A stretch of 15,292 bases of DNA. It comes from CAZJDM01 sp964544765. Its GTDB lineage: Bacteria > Bdellovibrionota_B > Oligoflexia > CAYFLR01. This document shows positions 6,311 through 14,882 of the stretch, piece after piece; position 1 is the stretch's first letter; the number at the start of each line of letters is the position of its first letter. Position numbers and translations under genes: made by a program. A model generated the notes under the pieces. That model saw only the letters and a list, made by a program, of their open reading frames with translations. It ran no database searches and was not told where the DNA came from. The DNA lies in the NCBI GenBank assembly GCA_964544765.1, contig CAZJDM010000112.1, positions 1-15,292 on the forward strand, given 5' to 3'.

Positions 6311-7857
6311 ATTCGCCTAAAACAGCCATTACACCCACAAGAAATGAAGACTATCCTGAATGGTATCAACAGGTTATTAAGGCCGCTGATCTGGCTGAAA
6401 ATTCGCCCGTACGAGGATGTATGGTAATTAAGCCCTGGGGATATGGTATTTGGGAAAATATTCAAAGAATATTAAATGATAAATTTAAAAAAACAGGTCA
6501 TAAAAATGCTTATTTTCCTCTTTTTATACCCAAAAGTTTTTTAGAAAAAGAAGCCGAGCATGTCGAAGGTTTTGCCAAAGAATGTGCCATTGTAACTCAT
6601 CATCGTTTAGAAGAAGTTAAAGAAGGACAGGCGGCAGACGGAGTAGGAAAAAAGGGACAATTAGCTCCTGCCGGTGAATTAGAAGAACCCCTAGTTGTTC
6701 GTCCTACCTCTGAAACCATTATTGGTGCAATGTTTGCAAAATGGGTAAAATCCTATCGTGATTTACCTCTGCTGATAAATCAGTGGGCGAATGTTGTACG
6801 TTGGGAAATGCGAACTCGTCTGTTTTTAAGAACGACAGAATTTTTATGGCAAGAAGGGCATACTGTTCATGCTACCAGTGAGGATGCGATGGTAGAAACC
6901 AAACAGATGTTAGATATATATGCAGATTTTGCTGAGAATTATATGGCCATGCCGGTGATAAAAGGCGAAAAAACCGCATTAGAGCGATTTCCGGGAGCGG
7001 TAAATACATACTGTATTGAAAGTATGATGCAAGATAGAAAAGCATTGCAAGCTGGAACTTCTCATTTTCTAGGGCAAAATTTTGCGCGTTCGTCTCAGAT
7101 AAAATATTTAAACGCGGAAGATAAGGAAGAATATGCTTGGACCACTTCATGGGGAGTATCTACTCGTTTAATTGGCGCTTTAATTATGACCCATAGCGAT
7201 GATAACGGTTTGATTCTTCCACCTGCTATCGCTCCGGCCCAGGTGGTCATAATTCCCATTATACGTAAAGACAGTGATCAAAGTACTGTTATGACTTATT
7301 GTCAAAATTTGAAAAATGATTTAGAGAAGGTTTCCTACATGGAGCAACCAATTTGTGTGGAAATAGACGATAAACCGGGTAATTCTGGCGAAAAATCGTG
7401 GTCCTGGATCAAAAAGGGCATTCCTATCAGACTAGAGGTAGGTATGCGGGATATAAGTGAGCAATCAGTTTTTATGGGTCGTAGAGACAAAGAACCCAGA
7501 GATAAAGTATCGATAAAGCGTGATGTATTAGTGAGTACTATAACTGGTCTATTAACTGAAATTCAATCAATATTACTGAGTAGAGCTAAAGAATTTCAAA
7601 AAAAACATACTGTTAAAATAGATAGTTATGATGAATTAAAAGCCTTTTTTACCCCCAAAAATACTGCTAAACCAGAAATTCATGGGGGATTTGCTTTATG
7701 TCACCTCAAAGATTCAGTGGAAGTTGAAGAAAAACTGAAACAAGATCTGAATCTTACAGTTAGATGTGTCCCTCTGGACCCTATAAAAGAGGATGGTAAG
7801 TGTTTGATGACAGGTGAGGCCAGTAAGCAGCGGGTTATATTGGCTAAATCCTACTGA
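6307..7857 (+). CDS. proS: Prolyl-tRNA synthetase, type 3 (eukaryote/archaeal-like)
   Basis: This cytoplasmic class II synthetase charges tRNA-Pro with proline. The 516 residues, the absence of an inserted editing domain between motifs 2 and 3, and the C-terminal extension ending in an aromatic residue (ILAKSY) identify the type 3 form, not the longer bacterial type. Motif 1 lies around RPTSETIIG (132-140), motif 2 around VVRWEMRTRLFLRTTEF (163-179) and motif 3 around GVSTRLIGALIMTHSDDNG (283-301). The anticodon-binding domain follows (about 305-415), then the C-terminal domain. That domain keeps C465, C487 and C499 but lacks the full four-cysteine zinc set seen in the T. thermophilus enzyme, so zinc binding is doubtful. 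GGGGAG just upstream serves as ribosome-binding site inside the end of yciB. Confidence 0.96.
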   Translation: MNSPKTAITPTRNEDYPEWYQQVIKAADLAENSPVRGCMVIKPWGYGIWENIQRILNDKFKKTGHKNAYFPLFIPKSFLEKEAEHVEGFAKECAIVTHHRLEEVKEGQAADGVGKKGQLAPAGELEEPLVVRPTSETIIGAMFAKWVKSYRDLPLLINQWANVVRWEMRTRLFLRTTEFLWQEGHTVHATSEDAMVETKQMLDIYADFAENYMAMPVIKGEKTALERFPGAVNTYCIESMMQDRKALQAGTSHFLGQNFARSSQIKYLNAEDKEEYAWTTSWGVSTRLIGALIMTHSDDNGLILPPAIAPAQVVIIPIIRKDSDQSTVMTYCQNLKNDLEKVSYMEQPICVEIDDKPGNSGEKSWSWIKKGIPIRLEVGMRDISEQSVFMGRRDKEPRDKVSIKRDVLVSTITGLLTEIQSILLSRAKEFQKKHTVKIDSYDELKAFFTPKNTAKPEIHGGFALCHLKDSVEVEEKLKQDLNLTVRCVPLDPIKEDGKCLMTGEASKQRVILAKSY

Positions 7858-7871
7858 TACGGTTGCTAAAC

Positions 7872-7901
7872 TTGACTTTTATAGCCTCTTGATGTTTTAA
7901 T
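7872..7901 (+). promoter_or_regulatory. Candidate promoter for the three-gene envelope operon
   Basis: TTGACT (7872-7877) and TTTAAT (7896-7901) each match five of six sigma-70 consensus bases and are 18 bases apart. Transcription would begin near 7908, upstream of every candidate start codon of the large lipoprotein gene. The site lies 15 bases after the proS stop. No operator was recognised. Confidence 0.5.
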
Positions 7902-8033
7902 AAAAAAGATGTATAGCTTCTATCGTTCTCTAAATTTTAGTGGCATTTAGTTTATGCTTAACACAATAAACATATTATGATAGCAAACTGTATTAAATAT
8001 ATAGACAATTTAATTTTAGATATCGATGAAACT

Positions 8034-11000
8034 ATGAGTTTCTTTAAGTCACTATATAAACGCAAATATTTTAAGAGAATGACTCTTTGGCAGCGATGTA
8101 AATTTCTGATGTTAGTTTATGTCTTTGCCACTAGTTGTACCAATCAGGGTAAAAATGGTACTAAAATTGATAAACCTCCAGTGTTATCTCAAGAGCATAA
8201 ATCAGAATCAAAGGACAAAAAGGATGGTAAGGATAGTAAGGGTGGTATTGATGAACATTATATGAATAAAGTAAAAGAGATGTCGGATATGCCTGAATTA
8301 TCTGATAAACAAGAAGATTCAGAAATGATATCAGCGGTTGACAGCCTTTTACAATCTTATTACGTTAATAATGGTCTTGATTTGTGTCAATTCGAGCAGT
8401 TTTTATCTAATATAAGTACTAATAATAACACAAGTACTAATACTAATAATGTAATGATTAGTGCAGGGGAGCAAAATACCTGCGTTTTAAGTCTGAATAA
8501 TTATAAAATTTATCTACAGAATTTTTATTTACAAATAGGTGATCTTTTTAATCATATAAATATCACTAATCTTAAAGGTAAAAAGGTTATTCATACACCT
8601 GTTTCATTTTTACTGCATATGAGTGCTTATGAAAGTGAAATTAATCCAGCTTTTGATATTTCTGTTCCTTTTGAAATAAAAGTAGCGGTGACTTGGTCGG
8701 CGCAAGAATTAAATCTTACTGTAGACTCAACCCAAGTTGGAGAGATTACTACCAGTGATCCAAAGGCTCAAGGGATTTCAATTGCCTTAAGACCTCTTTT
8801 GAACGAAAAACTTTCAAAAATACTTAGTCAGAAGGAACTTTATTCTCTTCATAGAGAAAAGGAACAAAGCCTCAATTCTTTTTTAACCTTAATCGAGAAT
8901 ACCACCGGCCAAATTGGCAATCTAAATGATTTTGTCGATCTACTATCGGAAATAAGAGTATTGTTTCAGCAATTGAAAAAGAAAGTAAGAAAAAATTCTA
9001 AGGTCTCTTTACAGGATAAACCTAAGCATGATCCTCCTTCTTCATCTTCAGAATATTCATTGAGTTCTCTGTTAAAACCTACCTCTTTTAATTTATGTTC
9101 CAACAATGATTGTCAGTCCTCATTTGATGCTACAGTTTCGTTTAGCAATTTCGAGCATGTTTATTTTTTTGATGATGGTGATAAAAAGCAGCTTATTATT
9201 CCGGCTTATTTTGACACATCTTTTGTTTTTAGATCCATTCTTCCTAAAAAAGTTCCAATCGAAGGAGGGACCAACTTAGTTGTTTACTTACAATTACAGA
9301 TATCAAAAGAAGCATGTGATATAGATCTGATTTCTTCCAAAATAAAACGATTAAACCTGCATGATAAAAAATTGGTGGCATTGGCACCCTTTGTGGAAAG
9401 ATATTTAAATGATCATTCAACTTTTTTTCCTAATCTTCTAGAAGGTTTTTTCCAAAAGAAATTCTTTAATGAAAAAAATCAAAAAAGTAAAAAGCGTCAA
9501 AAGAGTCGGCAGTTTTTTTGTAGTGCGTTGAATACTAGTCTTAGTGAAATCCATAATCAAAAACAAATGGACGCTTTGATAAGTGCTACCAGGCATATAT
9601 TGAAATTACCATCAGATATGGATCCAGCAGCAACAGATGATGATAGAACAACATTTCAAGAGCTTAAATCGAGCTTAATGGAGAATCAGCTTAGCTCATC
9701 CTCATCAAGTATTTTTGCTGACTCACAAGGTAATATCTGTACTGACGCATTAAAAAAAGCCTTTGGTTTTAAACGATGTCTATTGAAGTTGGTCGATGTT
9801 CCCAAGGTTTTTATGGAAAACGATGGAGATCAAAAACGTTTTATTTTGCCTTTAAGGTTATATACAGAATTTTCGTTAGAGAAATCATTTTTTAGTTTAC
9901 CTGTTGATGGTCATGCCTGGATCGAGATTTTTTTAGGAATTGATCTGACCGAAGATTCTGTTAATTTTGATTTTTTAAATATTTCCTTTCGATTTCTTGA
10001 GTTAAATAATTATTTTTTAACTGATTTTGGCTCGTTGGTTCAACACTGGCTCAATGTTAAGTTTACTCAGGCTATAAAACGATATCAATCTATTTTCCAA
10101 TTATATATGAATCATCAGTTTCCTGATTTAGCTCAAACCTTATGGGCCTGGTTGACTCCCATAGAAACTGAGGCTCAGCTGGCACACATTATGGATATGG
10201 TAGTGTCGTTAAACAATGCCTATAATGATGTTTTAACAAAGGATTCAGTTGGTACTTCAAATGCCGCTGCCGCTGCTGCTAATGCTTCAAGCAGCAGTAT
10301 GTCTGATTTAATGCGAGACAGTACTTTATTGTCTTACGGTGATTTACAGACTAGATTAGCGGAAATTTCTTTATCAGATGATACTTCCTTAAGTTCTGAT
10401 AATGGTGATAGTCAAGCGGATCTGTTTAATGAAGAGAGTTTTTTACCCAACAGATTATTGAATAATTACTTTCTGCATACACCCTTCCCGGCCCTTTTGT
10501 TTTTTGATTCAAATAAGATAGTTTTTAAAGATAAACATCTACAGATAAACCGTTTTGATATTTTCCCTGATTTACAGATCGAAAAGATCTATTTAAGAAG
10601 TAGTGTTGAAAAAAAGAAAGAATTTCTGATTCCTTTTAATTTTATGGCCGATATTGAGGTTGAGGATCTAGCTACTCAAACTAAAATGGCCTTTAAAATG
10701 ACGGTAAAGCTTTATTTTCATATTATATCCTCACCTCAATTATTTAATGTAAATATTGTTAATTGGCAGGTTGTCGATATTAGTTTTGATCGTGCTTCAT
10801 TTAATTTTCATCGGACCTTATGGACCCAGATAGCTCCAGAGTTAATAGCTACCTTACCTTTAGATAATATTTATCGAGTTGATTTACGGAACAACACCGA
10901 TGCCTTTGCTCCCTATATAATACAGGGTGTATGGCAATTTACTTCCCGGATAAATGATGAAAGTGATATGGATAAGTTTTTACAAAATTATTTAGGAATT

Positions 11001-11843
11001 TTAGAAACAGCTCGAGACGATTATGTCGCCTCTCATAATAAGATACCAACTCCGATAGAGTATCCAGGTGAGCCGGAAGGAATCTCCTTTGATGATATTT
11101 TGTCTTCTAGTCAAGTTCAGGTTGACTCCTTAGATTATCCACTTTCTTTTGAGCAAGTGTTGACAACTTTGGTTAGAAAATTTCATGATGGGTTAAATCC
11201 CAAAGTTTTGGATGTGTGTGATACCTTTTATACCAAAACTGCTAAGGGAGGGTGCGTTATTCAAGGAGAAGGTGAAGGAGATAGTGAAGAAAAGGTGGAT
11301 CATACATTTATCAAATTACATATTGTCCCTCATGATAATTTTGCCGATTTGATCAATAATGGTCGAATTACAATGTATGAAGGTAATAATAGGCTGATTA
11401 CTTTTGATCTAAATGTAAAATTCGATTTAGAATTAGAAGATGCGTATGCTTATTATGATTTGATAGCCAAAGGAAAGGTAAAATTACCAATACAGTTTAA
11501 TTTGGGGGATGATGATTCATTTGATCTTAGGTTTTTACCAGTCCAAATAGATGACTGGCAAGCCGAAGGGATGTTTGATCCTAATGATTATATTACTGGA
11601 GTCCCTTTGGTTGGAGAGATCCCTTTGAGTTTTGATGGGAAAAGTCATGTTGAAGCAGCTTTGAATAAATTAGATTATGGGATCATTTTAGAAAAAGCGC
11701 AATCTAATCCGGTTTTAAGAGCCATTACTTCTGATTTGAGTAAGATGCAAACTGATCAAGATATGGCTGGATATATATCTTCTATGGGTGAAATTTTATC
11801 AATGTTTTATACTGACAGTGCTTCTTCAGATGCCAGCCGCTAA
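8034..11843 (+). CDS. Giant repeat-containing lipoprotein (about 1269 aa), unknown function
   Basis: I recognise no family. The protein starts with a basic region, a hydrophobic stretch (FLMLVYVF) and a lipobox FATSC (C35), so it should be a lipid-anchored envelope protein. About five diverged beta-rich units follow (roughly 146-266, 351-476, 579-696, 826-956, 1074-1211). Units 2 and 3 share D-G-D-x-K-x3-I-x-P-x4-T-x-F (381-397, 597-613); unit 4 has EKKKEFLIPFNF at the same place. Each unit ends in a probably amphipathic helix. Cysteine pairs precede or open units 1, 2, 3 and 5 (C118/C150, C355/C360, C569/C582, C1062/C1074), suggesting disulfides outside the cytoplasm. Linkers are low-complexity: Lys/Asp/Gly (60-71), Asn/Thr (126-139), poly-Ser (554-559), and Ala run then Ser (744-755). 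A lipid-binding TULIP-like fold is possible but weakly supported. The start is uncertain: ATG at 7977, 8034 or 8079, none with a good ribosome-binding site; 8034 avoids an acidic N-terminus. Confidence 0.85.
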   Translation: MSFFKSLYKRKYFKRMTLWQRCKFLMLVYVFATSCTNQGKNGTKIDKPPVLSQEHKSESKDKKDGKDSKGGIDEHYMNKVKEMSDMPELSDKQEDSEMISAVDSLLQSYYVNNGLDLCQFEQFLSNISTNNNTSTNTNNVMISAGEQNTCVLSLNNYKIYLQNFYLQIGDLFNHINITNLKGKKVIHTPVSFLLHMSAYESEINPAFDISVPFEIKVAVTWSAQELNLTVDSTQVGEITTSDPKAQGISIALRPLLNEKLSKILSQKELYSLHREKEQSLNSFLTLIENTTGQIGNLNDFVDLLSEIRVLFQQLKKKVRKNSKVSLQDKPKHDPPSSSSEYSLSSLLKPTSFNLCSNNDCQSSFDATVSFSNFEHVYFFDDGDKKQLIIPAYFDTSFVFRSILPKKVPIEGGTNLVVYLQLQISKEACDIDLISSKIKRLNLHDKKLVALAPFVERYLNDHSTFFPNLLEGFFQKKFFNEKNQKSKKRQKSRQFFCSALNTSLSEIHNQKQMDALISATRHILKLPSDMDPAATDDDRTTFQELKSSLMENQLSSSSSSIFADSQGNICTDALKKAFGFKRCLLKLVDVPKVFMENDGDQKRFILPLRLYTEFSLEKSFFSLPVDGHAWIEIFLGIDLTEDSVNFDFLNISFRFLELNNYFLTDFGSLVQHWLNVKFTQAIKRYQSIFQLYMNHQFPDLAQTLWAWLTPIETEAQLAHIMDMVVSLNNAYNDVLTKDSVGTSNAAAAAANASSSSMSDLMRDSTLLSYGDLQTRLAEISLSDDTSLSSDNGDSQADLFNEESFLPNRLLNNYFLHTPFPALLFFDSNKIVFKDKHLQINRFDIFPDLQIEKIYLRSSVEKKKEFLIPFNFMADIEVEDLATQTKMAFKMTVKLYFHIISSPQLFNVNIVNWQVVDISFDRASFNFHRTLWTQIAPELIATLPLDNIYRVDLRNNTDAFAPYIIQGVWQFTSRINDESDMDKFLQNYLGILETARDDYVASHNKIPTPIEYPGEPEGISFDDILSSSQVQVDSLDYPLSFEQVLTTLVRKFHDGLNPKVLDVCDTFYTKTAKGGCVIQGEGEGDSEEKVDHTFIKLHIVPHDNFADLINNGRITMYEGNNRLITFDLNVKFDLELEDAYAYYDLIAKGKVKLPIQFNLGDDDSFDLRFLPVQIDDWQAEGMFDPNDYITGVPLVGEIPLSFDGKSHVEAALNKLDYGIILEKAQSNPVLRAITSDLSKMQTDQDMAGYISSMGEILSMFYTDSASSDASR
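8211..8246 (+). repeat. Coding 9-base array in the linker of the large lipoprotein
   Basis: Four adjacent 9-mers, AAGGACAAA, AAGGATGGT, AAGGATAGT and AAGGGTGGT, encode KDK KDG KDS KGG just after the lipoprotein signal peptide. The period is a multiple of three, so gain or loss of units would change linker length without a frameshift. Confidence 0.65.
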
Positions 11844-11865
11844 TTGCTGATCATAAAATTATTTA

Positions 11866-13554
11866 GTGAGTAAGAGTAAAAGAGTGAAGAGATTAGTAAG
11901 AGAAAAAAGAATATCATTATTATTATTATCAATATCGTTATTGTTATTGTTAGCCAGTTGTATGGGTTCCAACTTAAAGAAGTCCAGTCAGATCGATGTT
12001 TCTAGATTGAAATATGTACCAAGCTTACATGAAAAGATAGAAGTAATATGTAGTTCGCCAGAAATTAAACCCGACGCTCTTTATTTTAACCAGTTATGCG
12101 ACAATCAGGTTAAATTATCCTCTTCTTTATTTCTTTTAGCTTCCAAAACAAAGGATTTGGCTTTAAACCGGCCCAGTAATATCAGGCTGGGGATTAAACA
12201 ATTTCAAGTTAAGTATGATGAGAAAGATGGGTATGATCATTTTACTATCTGGACTCATCGTTTTATACCGAGCTTGATACCGGCTTCTTTTCAATCAATA
12301 GCTAATTATTTCAAACAACTCCTTCATGTTAAGGGTAAGGGAAAAGGTAAGGGTAAAAAACATTTCTTTGCCGGTCAGGATCCTAAATATGATCTTGAAA
12401 AAGGTATTTTTACTACATCTTTTCGTTTTTATTATGACCAGGAAGACACGTTGGTTGCCAATTTTGATAATACTATTCATATAGAGGCCAGAAAGGTCTC
12501 AGATGCTATAATGGTGACTTTTGAAATTAAGGATACTGATATTGAGTTTTCTTTAATTAAACGTGCCAAAGGTAAATTACTTATTCTTCCTATTAAGCAA
12601 GGTGTATTTTTAAGTTTTTGGGGCCATGTTGATATGCCTAACTATGGTTTACCGAGTTATTTTAGTAGAGAGATTAAACGAATTGCTGAGGATCTTTATT
12701 TAAATCTACGGGATCAAATTTTAAAAAAATCAGCAAAACGTGGTTCTAAAGAGAATCAGGATAATCAAGAGAAACAAGAGAAACAAGAGGATCAGAATCA
12801 ACGATATTTTATTCAAACGGTGTCTTATAAGGGAAAAATATATTCACAAGGATTTGATAATCCTATTTGTGAGGGGGAATCTACAGCTACAATTAATAAC
12901 CGGGGTATTATCTCACTTAAGTGGGAACATTTGACTTGTTTAAAGGGATTGAAGATTTCAGCGGAGAATTTTTTCAGTTTGGATGGGGAAAGGTTGGTCG
13001 ATGTTATACGGAGTAAATATGATCCACGGAAATTCCCTGATTATCAACTTTTGAGCCGGTCCGCTGATGTAACTATAACTAAGAAGATCGCTACTTCAAC
13101 GGGTATAGGTCCCTTGTTTTATCCTCCTAAGATTGTAGCCATTCATCCTATTATTCAGGATCCATCTATATTTGTAGATTACTCATTTACTCAGGAAACA
13201 ACTCTTTATGATCCTGTGATTGCTAAGGGGCAGACTACGGGAATAACCAGCCTGGTGGTACATGAGGTGGATAAGGTATATTATTCAGAAATCCTTGATA
13301 GGAAATTTGAGCATATTATTCATTTTTCGATAGTTAACGAGGGGTATCCGGGAACTTTTAAGATGTCCTATATGTTGTTTGATCGTATGGAATTTTACTG
13401 GAGTTATCGTCCGGTATTAGTTCCTAAGTTAGTAGTGTATGGAAACTTTTCTCAGTATGTTGGAGAAAATCCAGGATTAGTAACCAGAACCTTATTAGAA
13501 AAAGTAAGGGTAGAAATAGAATTAACAGAAATTATATCCAGATATGAAAACTAG
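11866..13554 (+). CDS. Second large lipoprotein of the envelope operon (562 aa), unknown function
   Basis: I recognise no family. A strongly basic N-region (KSKRVKRLVREKR), a poly-Leu/Ser hydrophobic core and the lipobox LASC (C32) make it a lipoprotein. The mature part is beta-rich, with two large segments (about 60-290 and 315-560) separated by a Gln/Glu/Asn linker (298-312). Each segment begins near a cysteine pair (C62/C78 and C335/C358), like the units of the preceding gene, which suggests related architecture or disulfides. A Lys-Gly run (156-165), written by 6-base repeats at 12331-12354, interrupts the first segment. The GTG start at 11866 has no strong ribosome-binding site; a GTG at 11884 is an alternative. 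It follows the large lipoprotein by 22 bases and overlaps the next gene by 11, so all three are one operon. Confidence 0.85.
   Translation: MSKSKRVKRLVREKRISLLLLSISLLLLLASCMGSNLKKSSQIDVSRLKYVPSLHEKIEVICSSPEIKPDALYFNQLCDNQVKLSSSLFLLASKTKDLALNRPSNIRLGIKQFQVKYDEKDGYDHFTIWTHRFIPSLIPASFQSIANYFKQLLHVKGKGKGKGKKHFFAGQDPKYDLEKGIFTTSFRFYYDQEDTLVANFDNTIHIEARKVSDAIMVTFEIKDTDIEFSLIKRAKGKLLILPIKQGVFLSFWGHVDMPNYGLPSYFSREIKRIAEDLYLNLRDQILKKSAKRGSKENQDNQEKQEKQEDQNQRYFIQTVSYKGKIYSQGFDNPICEGESTATINNRGIISLKWEHLTCLKGLKISAENFFSLDGERLVDVIRSKYDPRKFPDYQLLSRSADVTITKKIATSTGIGPLFYPPKIVAIHPIIQDPSIFVDYSFTQETTLYDPVIAKGQTTGITSLVVHEVDKVYYSEILDRKFEHIIHFSIVNEGYPGTFKMSYMLFDRMEFYWSYRPVLVPKLVVYGNFSQYVGENPGLVTRTLLEKVRVEIELTEIISRYEN
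12751..12795 (+). repeat. Coding 9-base array in the Gln/Glu linker of the second lipoprotein
   Basis: Five adjacent 9-mers, GAGAATCAG, GATAATCAA, GAGAAACAA, GAGAAACAA and GAGGATCAG, encode the tripeptides ENQ DNQ EKQ EKQ EDQ. They sit between the two beta-rich segments and probably form a flexible spacer. Confidence 0.7.
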
Positions 13555-14872
13555 AATATTTAGAATATTTAGAACATGTAGAACATGTGAAATAATTAAA
13601 GTGATTAAAGCAATTACAACAATTCGAGCTTTGTTTAAAGGATTTTTTGCAATCTTTTTTATATTTATTATAGGTATTCATTTGCTTTGGAAATTTCCAA
13701 TAGGTGCTTATGATAGAATACCAACTGAGTGGCTGGGAAGTGGTATTTCTTCTGTCCATTATTTACCAGCAGCGCTTGATACAAAAGGATCCATGGTTAA
13801 CTTGGGTACAGAATATTATTGGATTAAGAAAGAGTATTTGCTGGAGGAGAATTTAGCATTCGATCAAATCAATCATCAATTATCTCCTTTATCATCGTTT
13901 TATTCATATTCTCATACCCTTTTTAATCAAGGAAGGTTGGGGATCAGGAATCCTTTGTTGTATTTATCTGTTCCTAGTTATACCATGGAAAAGGCGCCTA
14001 TTTTTCTAATGTCTCATCGGTTAAATGGTGAGGTAGCAGGTAAATTTAAAATCTTTTCCAACTTCATATTAAATTATGGGCATAAATTGAACGATGAATT
14101 ATCTTTGTTGGTTAATTATAGTCATTTTAATGTTCAATTTGAGATATCGGGATACGATACTGATCTAGATAATCATTTATTAACTATTTCAGGTGATAGA
14201 AAATCCAATACGATAAATGCCTTAATTTTGTATCGATTTTTATCATCGTGGCAGGTGGCTCTACAGGTAGATATTTTTGATTATGTAGTAACCTCATATG
14301 ATTTAAGGATATTGGCGGAAGAATCAGCTAGAGATGCTGTTACCGAAAGAACAAGAGGGCGAGATATGTGGGGTAGCCGCTTGCATTTGGGTGTTAGTTA
14401 TACAAAGAAAGATAAACACGAATTTAATATTGATTTGATCTATAATCGTTATCCTCGAGTTGTCAAAAGAATTTCAATTGCAGATGGGGTTTCTAAGGAG
14501 TTAGATACTTATAATACTCTATCACCGAGCTTTCTTTATTTTTACAAATTTAATGATTATCATCGATTGTCTTTAGCCTTTCGATATCAACCAGGAGATG
14601 TGGGACAGGGAAGTAAGGGTATGGGCAATAAAACCGGTTATGGGCTTTGGGATGTTTATATGTACCAGGAAAAACCAGCTCAAAAGTATGCTGTAGGTTA
14701 TAGTTGGAAGGCTTGGGAATCGGCTGATTCATCTTTGGCGGCTAATGTGATTGTTAATTTAGGGTTGGTATATATTTTTACGGATGTTGGTGTTGATAGT
14801 AAGGGTGAAAATCCGGGAGTTTTTACGGTAAATAATTTTAAGGTTCCTTTTAGTATACGGGCTGTGTTTTAG
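13544..14872 (+). CDS. Outer-membrane beta-barrel protein of the envelope operon (442 aa), unknown function
   Basis: I recognise no specific family. The protein has a basic N-region, a hydrophobic core (about 31-49) and a possible cleavage site after FPIGA (A55). The mature chain shows alternating polar/apolar, aromatic-rich strands throughout and ends in VPFSIRAVF, with the terminal phenylalanine typical of barrels inserted by the BAM machinery. It may be a channel or the outer-membrane partner of the two lipoproteins. The ATG at 13544 overlaps the end of the previous gene by 11 bases, lacks a clear ribosome-binding site, and gives an unusually long signal peptide because residues 4-27 are tripeptides written by a 9-base DNA array. 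GTG at 13601 or TTG at 13631 would shorten it to a normal length but also lack ribosome-binding sites. Confidence 0.82.
   Translation: MKTRIFRIFRTCRTCEIIKVIKAITTIRALFKGFFAIFFIFIIGIHLLWKFPIGAYDRIPTEWLGSGISSVHYLPAALDTKGSMVNLGTEYYWIKKEYLLEENLAFDQINHQLSPLSSFYSYSHTLFNQGRLGIRNPLLYLSVPSYTMEKAPIFLMSHRLNGEVAGKFKIFSNFILNYGHKLNDELSLLVNYSHFNVQFEISGYDTDLDNHLLTISGDRKSNTINALILYRFLSSWQVALQVDIFDYVVTSYDLRILAEESARDAVTERTRGRDMWGSRLHLGVSYTKKDKHEFNIDLIYNRYPRVVKRISIADGVSKELDTYNTLSPSFLYFYKFNDYHRLSLAFRYQPGDVGQGSKGMGNKTGYGLWDVYMYQEKPAQKYAVGYSWKAWESADSSLAANVIVNLGLVYIFTDVGVDSKGENPGVFTVNNFKVPFSIRAVF
13552..13623 (+). repeat. 9-base tandem array at the lipoprotein/beta-barrel junction
   Basis: Eight consecutive units are visible: TAGAATATT twice, TAGAACATG twice, then the diverged TGAAATAAT, TAAAGTGAT, TAAAGCAAT and TACAACAAT. 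The first TAG is the stop codon of the second lipoprotein gene. In the frame of the barrel gene the array reads RIF RIF RTC RTC EII KVI KAI TTI and supplies the positive charge of its signal peptide. Confidence 0.8.
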
Positions 14873-14882
14873 GATACCCAAT

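Noticed and set aside
6872..7150. Minus-strand open frame of 92 codons inside proS
   Set aside because: It lies wholly within a strongly conserved synthetase gene and has no recognisable product or ribosome-binding site.
7977..8033. Earliest ATG of the giant lipoprotein gene as the true start
   Set aside because: The added residues are acidic and unlike a signal-peptide N-region, and there is no ribosome-binding site; kept as an alternative only.
13532..13759. Minus-strand open frame across the 9-base array
   Set aside because: Its low-complexity Tyr/Ser/Asn/Cys/Phe composition is only the reverse reading of the repeat array.
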